The position numbers and the translations under genes were made by a program. DNA of 32,320 bases, taken from positions 1 through 32,320 of the forward strand of contig JABBNX010000022.1 of the NCBI GenBank assembly GCA_019352135.1, written 5' to 3'. The notes under the pieces were generated by a model. The model saw nothing but the letters and a program-made list of their open reading frames with translations, made no database searches and had not been told where the DNA came from. Position 1 is the first letter of the stretch; the number at the start of each line of letters is the position of its first letter. Positions 24,250 through 32,320 of this stretch are shown here, one piece after another. The DNA is from Pseudomonadota bacterium (GTDB lineage Bacteria; Desulfobacterota; Desulfuromonadia; Geobacterales; Pseudopelobacteraceae).

Positions 24250-25668
24250 TTAAGCTCCACTATTCACCTCTTCTGCAGAGACCGAAGGTTGTAACCATCT
24301 GTGTCCATCCCGTGCAATCAGCACGTCGGCTGCTTTCGGCCCCCAACTTCCGGGCTTGTAGAGGAGTGACCGGTTATGTGCCTTAAGAACCGGTTCAACC
24401 ACCGTCCAGGCCGCCTCAACCGCATCCTCACGGCTGAAAAGTGCGCCGTCGCCGGCCATGGCGTCCTCAAGGAGCCGTTCGTACGGCGTTTCCTCTCCCG
24501 GCTGTTCTCCTTCGATCAGGTAGAGCTCACGCTGGTCGCCTATGAACTCCTTCCCCGCGCGCTTGACACGAGCGGCGAGGGCGATGGCGGGAAGGGGGGC
24601 GAGCCGGAAGCGCAGATAATTGGACCGGCCGGTCTTTGGCATTGAGTCGGCGAAAAGCCTCTGCGGCGGCGGTTTCAGTTCCACCAGGACCTCGTGTGCC
24701 GTTTCGGCCAGGCATTTGCCCGAGCGCAGGTACCAAGGCACTCCCTCCCAACGCCACGAGTCGATGAAGAGCCGCAGGGCGCAGAACGTTTCGACGTCGG
24801 AGTTCTTTGCCACGTTTGCCTCCTTGCGGTAGCCGGCGTACTGGCCGCGCACCAGGTCGTCCGGATGAAGGGGCCGTATGGCCTGGAAAACCTTTGCTTT
24901 CTCGCTATGTACTGCTCCAAAGCCCCTGTACGCCGGAGGCTCCATGGCAAGCAGCGCAACGACCTGAAACATGTGGTTCTGGATCACGTCACGCAGACAC
25001 CCCGCAGATTCGTAAAACGCGCCGCGGTTCTCAACGCCAAAATTCTCGGACAGGGTTATCTGGACACTGGCCACGTAGTTACGGTTCCAGATTGGCTCAA
25101 GAAATGAATTGGCGAAGCGGAAATAGAGGATATTCATGATCGCCTCTTTCCCGAGAAAATGGTCGATGCGGAAGATCGCGTCTTCCGGAAATATCGACCG
25201 GGCGACTTTGTTAAGCTCACGTGCGGAGGCCAGGTCGCGTCCGAACGGCTTTTCGACAATGACGCGCGCATGATCGGCCAAGTCTGCGGCGCCGAGCCCT
25301 TTGATCACCGTCGCGAAGAGAGAGGGGGGGATGGCGAGGTAATGCGCCGGATTATGATCGGTCCCCATCGTTTTTTTTATTTTCACGAACGTAGCAGGAT
25401 CGTTATAGTCCCCGCTCACGTACCTGAACAGTGAGAGAAGCTGGTCGAGGGCTTTCTGGTCATCGATTCCCCCCGATTGTTTGATGCTGTCTGTTACGCT
25501 CGTGCGCAGACGCGCCAGGCTCCACTTGGGGAAAGCGACGCCGATAACAGGAACAGTCAGGACGCCCCGTTTCGCCATCGCATAGAGCGCCGGGAAGATC
25601 TTCTTGTGGGCGAGATCGCCCGTCACACCGAAAAGGACCAGCGCGTCCGAACGGGGGAGGGTGGTCAT
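24250..25668 (-). CDS. zwf: Glucose-6-phosphate 1-dehydrogenase
   Basis: The 472-residue enzyme opens with the Rossmann motif [20 protein letters not shown]. It has [14 protein letters not shown] and the catalytic [20 protein letters not shown], where the His-Asp-His-Lys region deprotonates glucose 6-phosphate. YLRSGKCL and [19 protein letters not shown] follow. It yields 6-phosphogluconolactone with NAD(P)H and is the entry to the oxidative branch. No pgl or gnd is in the window, so the branch is completed elsewhere or feeds an Entner-Doudoroff route. AGGAGG precedes the ATG. The HAD gene ends 15 bases upstream. Confidence 0.96.
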   Translation of the reverse strand: MTTLPRSDALVLFGVTGDLAHKKIFPALYAMAKRGVLTVPVIGVAFPKWSLARLRTSVTDSIKQSGGIDDQKALDQLLSLFRYVSGDYNDPATFVKIKKTMGTDHNPAHYLAIPPSLFATVIKGLGAADLADHARVIVEKPFGRDLASARELNKVARSIFPEDAIFRIDHFLGKEAIMNILYFRFANSFLEPIWNRNYVASVQITLSENFGVENRGAFYESAGCLRDVIQNHMFQVVALLAMEPPAYRGFGAVHSEKAKVFQAIRPLHPDDLVRGQYAGYRKEANVAKNSDVETFCALRLFIDSWRWEGVPWYLRSGKCLAETAHEVLVELKPPPQRLFADSMPKTGRSNYLRFRLAPLPAIALAARVKRAGKEFIGDQRELYLIEGEQPGEETPYERLLEDAMAGDGALFSREDAVEAAWTVVEPVLKAHNRSLLYKPGSWGPKAADVLIARDGHRWLQPSVSAEEVNSGA

Positions 25669-25683
25669 CAGTTTCCTCCTGAA

Positions 25684-26292
25684 TTATGTGAGCCCGACCG
25701 CCGCCAGCTTGGCTCGGGTCTGCTCATAGGTTGTATGGACAATACCCTGAATACCCAGATTCTTCGCCACATCGACAAACATGGGCCGATCATCGATATA
25801 AAATACCTGTTCCGGTGCCACCTGGGCAATATCGAGGGCGATCCGGTAAATGTCAGCATCCGGTTTACGGTAATGGACGAAGCTGGAGGAGATGAAAAAA
25901 TCAAATATCCTGCCGAGTCCGAAAGTCCTGATCCGGTATTCGTTCAGTTCGCGCCCCTCGTTGCTTACCGCCGCTACCTTTAATCCGTGGTGTGCTTTGA
26001 GCCCTGTGACCAGCTCGATCATATCGGGGAGAGCGCGTGACTGGTCAAACAAGAATGTCCGGAACGTATCTCGGGTAAAGGAGCGCTCCTCGTAAAAAAC
26101 AATCCGGTCCAGATATTCATCGAGGGTTAGCTTTCCCACTTCGTAGGTGTCGAAGGTTAGGTGATGCCGTTCATTCATCTCTTCGTAATTGAGCCCGAAC
26201 GTCTCAGTTGCCAAGCGCCGGGCCTTGCGGTCCCAGCCGTTTGTCAAAAGAACTCCACCAATATCGAGAAAAAGTGTTGAAATTGTCATCAT
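25684..26292 (-). CDS. HAD-superfamily hydrolase (subfamily IA, YihX-like phosphatase)
   Basis: The N-terminal motif is TLFLDIGGVLL: the nucleophile Asp is present but the usual second Asp (DxD) is Gly, as in many IA proteins written DIGGV. A four-helix cap follows, then motif II VAAVSNEG, motif III Lys in HYRKPDADIY and motif IV FYIDDRPMFVDVA. The length of about 203 residues fits a small sugar-phosphate phosphatase. Its start ATG overlaps the tal stop (TGATG); an alternative GTG lies one codon upstream. Its place between tal and zwf suggests a sugar phosphate as substrate, but the exact one is unknown. Confidence 0.85.
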   Translation of the reverse strand: MMTISTLFLDIGGVLLTNGWDRKARRLATETFGLNYEEMNERHHLTFDTYEVGKLTLDEYLDRIVFYEERSFTRDTFRTFLFDQSRALPDMIELVTGLKAHHGLKVAAVSNEGRELNEYRIRTFGLGRIFDFFISSSFVHYRKPDADIYRIALDIAQVAPEQVFYIDDRPMFVDVAKNLGIQGIVHTTYEQTRAKLAAVGLT

Positions 26293-27434
26293 CACATCAG
26301 TTTAGTCGCATTTGCAGTTTCATTTTTCTTTCGCTCCAGCGCCAGTATCAGTTTGTCAAAGGGCTTGACAAACTTCTCTATTCCTTCGTTCTCCAGTTGG
26401 CTGGTAACCGCATCGAGGTCAATGCCTGTTTCTGCCAGATGCTGCAAGACCTGTTCGGTCTCTTCCAGATCATCTTCCAGGCGGAGTGCAGGATTGCCAT
26501 GGTCCCGGTAGGCGTTCAGGGTTTCAAGGGGAATGGTGTTTATCGTCTCCGGCCCGATCAGTGCTTCCACATATTTTACGTCGCTCTCAGTCGGGTTTTT
26601 AGTGCTGGTGCTGGCCCACAGGACCCGCTGGGGCCGGGCACCTCCGGCAGCAAGCTTGCGGAATCGCTCGCTTGTATGAATTTCTTTGTAGAGCTGATAG
26701 GCTGCCCTGGCACTGGCAATTGCCACTTTTCCATGGAGCAAGAAAACATTGTTCTCATGTCGTCCCCCTTCCTTGAGTTTCTCATCCAGCAACTGGTCGA
26801 CCAGCACATCGATGCGGCTCAAGAAGAAACTGGCTACCGAGCTGATACAATCCAGCGGAAGTCCGGTGGCCGCCCGCATCTCCAACCCTGAAACATAGGC
26901 TTCGGCTACTTCCTGATAGCGGGGGAGGCCGAAGAGGAGCGTCACGTTGACATTGATTCCTTCGCTGATGAGCTGGCGTATCACCGTTAGCCCTTCCTGG
27001 GTGCCTGGGACTTTGATCAGGAGGTTTGGACGATCTACCCTCATCCAGAGGTGGCGGGCCTCCCGGAGAGTACCGGCACTATCACGGGCCAGACGGGGTG
27101 AAACCTCAAGGCTCACGAAGCCGTCTCTTCCTTTCATCCGGTCGTAAAGCGGACGAAACAGATCAGCGGTACGCCGGATGTCTTCCACAACCAGTTCTTC
27201 ATAGATCTCGGCAGCATTTTTCCCTTCACGAGCCAGGGAGCGGATGGTGTCATCGTAATCGCTGCTCTCGGCTATAGCCTTTTCGAAAATAGAAGGGTTT
27301 GACGTAACCCCAGTCACTCCATCTTCGTTAATCAAGTGCAGTAGGTCACCCGAGTCGAGCATGCCGCGGCTGATGAAATCGAGCCAGATGCTTTGGCCGA
27401 AGCTCTCCAGCTTCAAAAGCGGATTATTTTTCAT
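26292..27434 (-). CDS. tal: Transaldolase
   Basis: The 380-residue length matches the longer actinobacterial/cyanobacterial Tal type. Features are SIWLDFISRGMLDSGDL, GVTSNPSIFEKAI, FVSLEVSPRLARDSAGT, NLLIKVPGTQEGL with the Schiff-base Lys, INVNVTLLFGLPRYQEVAEA, and RVLWASTSTKNP. It moves a dihydroxyacetone unit between sedoheptulose 7-phosphate and glyceraldehyde 3-phosphate. ATG 27434 overlaps the stop of the rpiB remnant (ATGA); AGAGAGG lies upstream. Sits in the tkt-rpiB-tal-HAD-zwf-pgi operon. Confidence 0.96.
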   Translation of the reverse strand: MKNNPLLKLESFGQSIWLDFISRGMLDSGDLLHLINEDGVTGVTSNPSIFEKAIAESSDYDDTIRSLAREGKNAAEIYEELVVEDIRRTADLFRPLYDRMKGRDGFVSLEVSPRLARDSAGTLREARHLWMRVDRPNLLIKVPGTQEGLTVIRQLISEGINVNVTLLFGLPRYQEVAEAYVSGLEMRAATGLPLDCISSVASFFLSRIDVLVDQLLDEKLKEGGRHENNVFLLHGKVAIASARAAYQLYKEIHTSERFRKLAAGGARPQRVLWASTSTKNPTESDVKYVEALIGPETINTIPLETLNAYRDHGNPALRLEDDLEETEQVLQHLAETGIDLDAVTSQLENEGIEKFVKPFDKLILALERKKNETANATKLM

Positions 27435-27668
27435 GATGTTTTAACCTCTCTTTCAAGTGCAGCTATCTTGGCCAAACGGCGGCAATGTCGTTCCGCACCG
27501 CTGAAGCGGGCGTTAATAAATGTCTGGACCAACTCCCGGGCCTGAGCATAGTCAAACTACCAGGCTGCTAAGGCAGATAATATTCATATCGTCGTCTTCC
27601 ACTCCCTGATGCGCGGAAAAATGGTCATAAATCAGGGCGGCGTGATCGGCAGCTATTCCGACACGCAT
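27431..27668 (-). pseudogene. rpiB: Ribose-5-phosphate isomerase B, large internal deletion
   Basis: The frame from ATG 27668 gives [10 protein letters not shown], the RpiB N-terminus, and jumps directly to ALIYDHFSAHQGVEDDDMNI, which in RpiB lies near residue 95. The catalytic Cys/GxGxG region and most of the fold are missing. A second lesion, a one-base shift after CLSSLVV, puts the C-terminus in another frame: ARELVQTFINARFSGAERHC then RRLAKIAALE. The original ends survive exactly: the start overlaps the tkt stop (TGATG) and the last codons overlap the tal start (ATGA). The product cannot be active. Confidence 0.85.
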
Positions 27669-29734
27669 CAGAGGTTCTCCTTCATGCTCCCCAGCAGAGC
27701 AAGGGCTCGCTGGCAGACATTCTCCACGGTAAAACCGTATTCTCGAAGCACGATCTCACCAGGGGCCGAAGCACCGAAATGTTCAACTGCGAGAATATCT
27801 CCTGCAGTTCCCACGTATTTGTGCCAGCCGAGCGGAGAACCGGCCTCGATGGCCAACCGCTTCGTCACCTGCGGTGGAAGTACCGAGTCGCGGTACGCCT
27901 GAGGCTGTCCGTCGAAAAGCTTCCAGCAGGGCATTGAGACAACGCTGGCGCGGACATTCCGCCGGGAAAGTTCGTCCTGCGCAGCAAGTGCCAGGTGCAG
28001 TTCCGATCCGGTGGCGACCAGAGTGAGATCGGGCTCCCCTCCAGCCACAGCGGAAACAATATATGCTCCGCGCTTGAGCCCACCGGCCGGAGCGTAGCGG
28101 CTCCGGTCCAGCGTCGGCATATTCTGGCGGGAAAGGATGAGCGCCACCGGTCCTGAATTTTCGAGCGCTACCTGCCAGGCCACGGCGGTCTCGTTGGCAT
28201 CGCCGGGACGGATGACAAGAAGGTGGGGTATCGCCCTGAGTGCGGCTAACTGTTCAACCGGCTGATGGGTTGGACCGTCTTCTCCCAGCGCAATGCTGTC
28301 ATGGGTGAAGACGTGAATGACATGGAGCCCCATGAGCGCCGCCAGCCGCAACGACGGGCGGAGATAATCGGAGAACGTGAAGAAGGTGGCACCGAAAGGA
28401 ATGAGTCCCCCGTGGGCCGCAATGCCATTAATTGCTGCCGCCATGGCGTGCTCGCGAACACCGAAATGGAAATTTCTCCCTGCATACCCCCACACTCCAC
28501 CTACAGTCCCCTGCCGGTCGGCTGGTTGCATATCGGGACTTTCAAAGTCTCCCATGCCCTTTAGTGCGGTAAGGGTCGATGGGTCGAGATCCGCGGAACC
28601 GCCAACGAGAGAGGGAAGTCGGGGAGCGATGGCATTCATTACTTTTCCCGATGCTGCCCGACTGGCCATGCCTTTTGGGTCGGCGGGGAAAACAGGAATA
28701 TCTGCGTACCAGCCTTCCGGGAGGCCCCCATCAATCGCTTGGCATAATTCCTGGGCGAGTTCGGGATACTCACGGGCATAGGCGGAGTGCATCTCATCCC
28801 ACGTCTCCTCTGCCTCTTTCCCCCGTGGCAGCGCCTGACGGAAATGGCGCAGGACTTCCTCCGGAATGAGGAAATCCGGTGCTGTCGGCCATCCCAGGTT
28901 TTCCTTGGTACAACGCACTTCATCCTCTCCAAGTGGGGATCCGTGTGCCTCGAACGTGTCCTGCTTGTGAGGGGAACCGAAACCGATATGGGTTTGGACT
29001 ATTATGAGGGAGGGTTTGTCAGTTGTAGACCTGGCTGTATCAATTGCATCATAAATCGCTTCCAGATCGTTGCCGTCCGTCACCGTCTGCACGTGCCAGC
29101 CGTAGGCCGCGAACCTTTTGCCACGGTCCTCGGTGAAGGTGAGGTCGGTTGTCGCCGCAAGGGTGATGCGGTTGTCGTCGTAGAAACAGATCAACTTGCC
29201 CAATTGCAGATGGCCGGCAAGGGAAGCCGCCTCCGCTGCAATACCTTCCATCAGATCGCCATCGCTGGCAATCACATAGGTGAAATGATTGATGATATCG
29301 AAGCCTGGTCTATTGTAACGTGCGGCAAGGTGAGCCTCGGCCATGGCCATTCCCACGCCGTTGCCGAATCCCTGGCCGAGGGGGCCGGTGGTTATCTCGA
29401 CTCCCGGCGTATGGCCCCGTTCCGGATGTCCGGGGGTTTTGCTCTGCCACTGCCGGAATCGTTTGATCTCATCGAGTGACAGGTCGTAGCCGGTAAGGTG
29501 AAGAAGGCTGTAGAGGAGCATTGAGGCATGACCGGCGGACAGAACGAAGCGGTCACGGTTGAACCAGTCGGGGTTTGCTGGGTTGTGGTTAAGAAACCGG
29601 TCCCAGAGAATATAAGCCATGGGAGCGGCTCCCATCGGCATTCCTGGATGTCCGCTGTTGGCTTTCTGCACCGCATCTATCGAGAGAAAGCGAATCGTAT
29701 TAATGCTGAGCAGATCAATGCTGGCATCCTTCAT
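27668..29734 (-). CDS. tkt: Transketolase
   Basis: The 688-residue enzyme begins with a [20 protein letters not shown] substrate-site region, then [20 protein letters not shown]. The ThDP motif reads SDGDLMEG...FYDDNRIT, and further motifs are [13 protein letters not shown], the pyrimidine-binding [20 protein letters not shown] with its catalytic Glu, and [19 protein letters not shown] with the substrate His. It transfers two-carbon units between pentose and triose/hexose phosphates with thiamine diphosphate and Mg. GGAGG lies upstream of the ATG. It is the first gene of the minus-strand operon and has a good promoter about 100 bases upstream. Confidence 0.97.
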   Translation of the reverse strand: MKDASIDLLSINTIRFLSIDAVQKANSGHPGMPMGAAPMAYILWDRFLNHNPANPDWFNRDRFVLSAGHASMLLYSLLHLTGYDLSLDEIKRFRQWQSKTPGHPERGHTPGVEITTGPLGQGFGNGVGMAMAEAHLAARYNRPGFDIINHFTYVIASDGDLMEGIAAEAASLAGHLQLGKLICFYDDNRITLAATTDLTFTEDRGKRFAAYGWHVQTVTDGNDLEAIYDAIDTARSTTDKPSLIIVQTHIGFGSPHKQDTFEAHGSPLGEDEVRCTKENLGWPTAPDFLIPEEVLRHFRQALPRGKEAEETWDEMHSAYAREYPELAQELCQAIDGGLPEGWYADIPVFPADPKGMASRAASGKVMNAIAPRLPSLVGGSADLDPSTLTALKGMGDFESPDMQPADRQGTVGGVWGYAGRNFHFGVREHAMAAAINGIAAHGGLIPFGATFFTFSDYLRPSLRLAALMGLHVIHVFTHDSIALGEDGPTHQPVEQLAALRAIPHLLVIRPGDANETAVAWQVALENSGPVALILSRQNMPTLDRSRYAPAGGLKRGAYIVSAVAGGEPDLTLVATGSELHLALAAQDELSRRNVRASVVSMPCWKLFDGQPQAYRDSVLPPQVTKRLAIEAGSPLGWHKYVGTAGDILAVEHFGASAPGEIVLREYGFTVENVCQRALALLGSMKENL

Positions 29735-29832
29735 TGCAACCTCCGTAACGGTTAATGTTGGGTGAGAAACCGAAAATCACCCTGTCTGGTCGTTTTCACG
29801 ATTACTTTTTCACCAAAATGGCTTGCCGCCTG

Positions 29833-29861
29833 ATTAGAAAATGCTGTTGTCGTAAATGCAA
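29833..29861 (-). promoter_or_regulatory. Sigma-70 promoter of the tkt operon
   Basis: On the minus strand TTGCAT (29856-29861) is followed after exactly 17 bases by TCTAAT (29833-29838). Transcription would begin near 29826 with a leader of about 92 bases before the tkt ATG. The rest of the divergent 29735-30173 spacer shows no gene. Confidence 0.6.
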
Positions 29862-29993
29862 CCGATAGCTTTCACGCATCTGATAAAAGCTTATACCCAG
29901 ATTCCGTTATCGCAAGAAAATTTATAATAATCTTGCATCCTTCTCACTCCACAGATTGGCGATCAGATTAGTTTATTTTATATAACCAGTCAC

Positions 29994-30021
29994 TTGCAAT
30001 CAAAAGAAACCGACATATACT
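29994..30021 (+). promoter_or_regulatory. Promoter of the YflT-like stress gene
   Basis: TTGCAA (29994-29999) and TATACT (30016-30021) are 16 bases apart. The start site would be near 30028, leaving a leader of about 145 bases before the ATG at 30174. Confidence 0.5.
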
Positions 30022-30173
30022 TCAACACTTCAGCACGCATAAATTTAAGAGCGGGTTTTATTGTAATGGGCAGGATCATGCCGTCTACAAAATGGAAGAT
30101 AATAGCAGATCGTTTTCGATTAAAGAGGCGCCTGAGATGTTCAAAACTGCAATAAATTAAAAAGGAGAAAGCC

Positions 30174-30698
30174 ATGTCAGAACAGAACGCAGTAGTAGGA
30201 ATCTTCAATACCCACACCGAGGCCGAACAGAGCATAAAAGAACTCCAACGGGCGGGTTTTGATATGAAAAAACTGTCCATCGTAGGCAAGGACTATCACA
30301 CTGAAGAGCACGTCATTGGCTACTACAATGCCGGTGATCGCATGAAGGTTTGGGGGAAATTGGGGGCTTTTTGGGGTGGCATTTGGGGTCTGCTTTTTGG
30401 ATCAGCACTATTCGTTATTCCTGGAATTGGTCCACTCTTCGTGTTTGGACCACTCGCAGGTTGGATTATTGGAGCGCTTGAAGGAGCTGTTGTAGTTGGC
30501 AGCATTAGTGCCTTGGCCGGAGCGCTTTCAAGTGTTGGCATTCCTAATGACAGTGTTGTGAAGTACGAGACAGCTATCAAATCGGACAAGTTCATCGTTA
30601 TCGCACACGGTACAGCTGACGAGGTGGCCAAGGCCAAGAGCATCCTCGATACGTCTGGTGCGGAGCAGACTGACGTCCACCAAGGGATAAGCGGTTAA
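30174..30698 (+). CDS. YflT/DUF1269-like general stress protein with a glycine-rich membrane segment
   Basis: The N-terminal 45 residues, AVVGIFNTHTEAEQSIKELQ then RAGFDMKKLSIVGKDYH, match the YflT/general-stress-protein-17M alpha/beta unit. A membrane region (about 64-125) has two or three helices with Gly/Ala zippers (GKLGAFWGGIWGLLFGSALF, PGIGPLFVFGPLAGWIIGAL, GSISALAGALSSVG). The C-terminal part (DKFIVIAHGTADEVAKAKSI) repeats an alpha/beta unit and ends hydrophilic. AAAAAGGAG precedes the ATG. Such proteins are induced by stress in several bacteria; the molecular role is unknown. The gene stands alone with its own promoter. Confidence 0.8.
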   Translation: MSEQNAVVGIFNTHTEAEQSIKELQRAGFDMKKLSIVGKDYHTEEHVIGYYNAGDRMKVWGKLGAFWGGIWGLLFGSALFVIPGIGPLFVFGPLAGWIIGALEGAVVVGSISALAGALSSVGIPNDSVVKYETAIKSDKFIVIAHGTADEVAKAKSILDTSGAEQTDVHQGISG

Positions 30699-30717
30699 AT
30701 ATCAAGTTAGATTGAAA

Positions 30718-30745
30718 TTGAACTCCACCCATGCACAAGTAAAAT
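30718..30745 (+). promoter_or_regulatory. Possible promoter of the alcohol dehydrogenase gene
   Basis: TTGAAC (30718-30723) and TAAAAT (30740-30745) are separated by 16 bases, about 80 bases before the start codon. The -10 matches five of six bases; the -35 matches four. Confidence 0.4.
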
Positions 30746-30823
30746 GAGTAAAGGAAGCATGGGGACCGTAGATGGCTGAAAGCCGCCCAGATTCGAAGCG
30801 ATAGTCAGAAAGGGGAATTTTTC

Positions 30824-31867
30824 ATGAAAGCGCTCGTATACCATGGCCCAGGCAAACTTGTATTAGAGGAGAGGCAGATGCCCATGATCTTGGCCACAAC
30901 AGATGCTATCGTCAAAGTTACGAAGACGACAATTTGTGGAACGGATCTGCATATCATGAAAGGTGATGTGCCAACGGTCACGGATGGCCGAGTTCTGGGG
31001 CATGAAGGTGTTGGCATCATCGAACAGATCGGCGGGAGTGTTTCAAGCTTCAATGTCGGTGACCATGTACTGATTTCCTGCATCTCGTCCTGCGGGAAGT
31101 GCTCCAACTGCAAAAAAGGTATGTACTCGCATTGCGAAAACGGTGGTGGCTGGATATTAGGGAATTTGATTGACGGTACCCAAGCCGAATACGTTCGAAT
31201 CCCATTCGCAGACAACAGTCTTTATCCAATTCCAGCAGGAGTTGACGAAGAAGCACTCGTCATGTTGAGTGATATTCTGCCGACTGGGTTGGAATGCGGA
31301 GTCCTCAACGGGCAGATCAAGCCCGGCGACACGGTGGCAATTGTCGGCGGAGGCCCAATCGGGTTAGCGACTCTGCTAACAGCGCAATTTTACTCACCGG
31401 CGGAAATCATCATGATCGACATAGATGACAACCGCCTGGAAGTTTCCAAAAAGTTAGGCGCTACGAAGATCATCAACAACAGTGATGGCAAAGCCGTAGA
31501 GAAAGTGATGGTGCTCACCGGCAACCGGGGAGTGGATGTTGCGATAGAGGCCATAGGCCTTACAACAAGTTTTGATATTTGCCAGTTGATCGTGACGGCT
31601 GGCGGTCGTATTGCCAACATTGGCGTGCATGGCAAGCCGGTCCAGCTGAATCTGGACAAACTCTGGTCACACAACATCACCCTCACAACGCGCCTCGTTG
31701 ACACCGTAACGACTCCAATGCTTTTGAAAACTGTCATGTCGGGCAAGGTACAGCCAATACAGCTGGTCACGCACCACTTCACATTGGACAATGTCATGCA
31801 GGCGTATGATACTTTTGACAATGCGATGAAGGAGCACGCCCTGAAAGTGATTATTACCAACGATTAG
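30824..31867 (+). CDS. Zinc-dependent alcohol dehydrogenase (MDR family)
   Basis: The 347-residue medium-chain dehydrogenase has the catalytic Zn ligands Cys38 (ICGTDLH) and His60-Glu61 (LGHEGVG), and the structural zinc lobe Cys90, 93, 96 and 104 (SSCGKCSNCKKGMYSHC). The nucleotide-binding VAIVGGGPIGLAT starts near residue 171, and IDIDDNRLEVSKKLGAT suggests NAD preference (Asp after the second strand). It oxidises or reduces a small alcohol or aldehyde, with the exact substrate unknown. GGGGA lies about ten bases before the ATG. It is followed by remnants of an FAD oxidoreductase and acetolactate synthase, suggesting a decayed alcohol/acetoin type cluster. Confidence 0.93.
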   Translation: MKALVYHGPGKLVLEERQMPMILATTDAIVKVTKTTICGTDLHIMKGDVPTVTDGRVLGHEGVGIIEQIGGSVSSFNVGDHVLISCISSCGKCSNCKKGMYSHCENGGGWILGNLIDGTQAEYVRIPFADNSLYPIPAGVDEEALVMLSDILPTGLECGVLNGQIKPGDTVAIVGGGPIGLATLLTAQFYSPAEIIMIDIDDNRLEVSKKLGATKIINNSDGKAVEKVMVLTGNRGVDVAIEAIGLTTSFDICQLIVTAGGRIANIGVHGKPVQLNLDKLWSHNITLTTRLVDTVTTPMLLKTVMSGKVQPIQLVTHHFTLDNVMQAYDTFDNAMKEHALKVIITND

Positions 31868-31899
31868 CATGATGCATAACCTTCATCAGAGGAAGGCAG

Positions 31900-32004
31900 A
31901 TGAACAGAACAAGACTTGTCATCATCGGCGGAGATACAGCGGGGATGAGCGCCGCCTCACAGGCAAAACGCCATTGTCCGGAGCTTGAGATTGTCGTTAT
32001 GGAA
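31900..32004 (+). pseudogene. FAD-dependent pyridine-nucleotide disulfide oxidoreductase, N-terminal stub
   Basis: AGAGGAAGG precedes the ATG. The first residues, MNRTRLVIIGGDTAGMSAAS then QAKRHCPELEIVVME, are a beta-alpha-beta FAD-binding unit like CoA-disulfide reductases. After about 35 codons the match stops and the sequence becomes acetolactate synthase remnant; the stub's own frame runs on to a TGA at 32053-32055. The catalytic and NAD(P)H domains are absent. Confidence 0.75.
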
Positions 32005-32243
32005 AATGGATCTGGAGATTCATCGCCACTCTCATGTGGACTTCGACAACCCTGATTTTGTGAAATACGCCGAAAGTTTCGGAGCTAAAGGTTACTCTCC
32101 ATCCAGACGGCTGACGATTTGTTGCTCTACGCTCAAAAAGGTGCTGGCTGATCATACGCTTTCTGTGATTGCCTGCCCCGGCAGACTACTCTGAGAATAC
32201 AACACGTACCGACAGTCTCGGGCACTTGATCCAACCAATCTAA
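31994..32243 (+). pseudogene. Acetolactate synthase-type ThDP enzyme, C-terminal remnant
   Basis: WKMDLEIHRHSHVDFDNPDF and VKYAESFGAKGY match the C-terminal ThDP domain of catabolic acetolactate synthase (AlsS type). The following QTADDLL piece is read only in a shifted frame, TLKKVLADHTLSVIACP only back in the first, and DYSENTTRTDSLGHLIQPI ends the protein in another frame at TAA 32241-32243. At least three indels therefore lie in 80 codons. It is joined to the FAD stub through a TGGAAAATGG stretch. Confidence 0.75.
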
Positions 32244-32302
32244 GACAAGAGTGGATACTCTATAACAACAACGCTATTCAACCGACAGTCAGGAGGAAGG
32301 AT

Positions 32303-32320
32303 GTGTTAGCAGTTATCATA
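32303..32320 (+). CDS. Possible gene start cut off by the window edge
   Basis: AGGAGG is followed after six bases by GTG at 32303, opening a frame that reads MLAVII to the window edge. The ATG two bases earlier runs into a TAG at once, so GTG is the better start. The product cannot be named. Confidence 0.35.

Noticed and set aside
24694-25107. Plus-strand open frame of 137 codons
   Set aside because: Antisense shadow of zwf with no binding site or motif.
28787-29479. Long plus-strand open frame of 230 codons
   Set aside because: It lies wholly antisense to transketolase, which has every family motif; the frame has no recognisable domain.
1-32320. CRISPR array, phage or integrated element
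   Set aside because: No regularly spaced direct repeats, integrase, transposase or phage structural gene is visible; the tRNA-Gln has no duplicated 3' end nearby.

Overview
The window looks like chromosomal DNA of a Desulfuromonadota bacterium, most likely a Geobacter or Geotalea relative. This rests on the b/c-type quinol oxidoreductase fused to two c-type haem domains with a DUF4396 gene beside it, the HlyD/ABC/ABC/permease/permease/TolC exporter, the 'VADGYL...LD+NGNYQ' lipoproteins and the style of the pentose-phosphate genes. It is an inference from protein recognition, not from a database search.

Layout. (1) 1-921: two decayed minus-strand genes, a frameshifted YedK/HMCES-type SOS peptidase and an OsmC-like gene with an internal TAG. 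(2) 999-5120: a DMT/EamA transporter with a very His-rich C-terminal tail, divergent from a plus-strand unit. That unit is a DUF6502 protein, an overlapping lipoprotein gene and a second paralogous lipoprotein rich in Met and His. The DUF6502 promoter is overlaid by a perfect 14-bp inverted repeat. (3) 5121-6995: a 34-bp hairpin at the breakpoint of a truncated HlyD/EmrA gene, a new 44-residue ORF, a tRNA-Gln and AT-rich spacers. (4) 6996-9752: rpe, a glucoamylase remnant, pgm and small remnants. (5) 9784-13791: aquaporin, decayed DUF4396, a small charged protein, the fused cytochrome b/c and the Rieske protein. (6) 13991-14191: a cold-shock protein with a clear promoter. (7) 14580-21142: a six-gene tripartite ABC exporter, followed by TetR and pRiA4b-ORF3 remnants. 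(8) 21837-29734: a DUF2934 protein, an ackA stub, then pgi, zwf, a HAD phosphatase, tal, a deleted rpiB and tkt in one minus-strand operon. (9) 30174 to the end: a YflT-like stress protein, a zinc alcohol dehydrogenase, then fused remnants of an FAD oxidoreductase and an acetolactate synthase.

How the genes work together. tkt, tal, zwf, pgi, rpe and pgm cover most of the interconversion of hexose and pentose phosphates, but ribose-5-phosphate isomerase B is destroyed and no gnd is present. The Rieske and cytochrome b/c genes encode a compact quinol:cytochrome c oxidoreductase. The exporter is complete, but its apparent TetR neighbour is only a C-terminal scrap.

Two themes stand out. One is the DUF6502-lipoprotein unit with its operator-like repeat beside a His-rich transporter, which is the best candidate for an undescribed system. 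The other is the density of pseudogenes: about a dozen remnants sit between intact genes, often with the original overlapping start and stop signals preserved.
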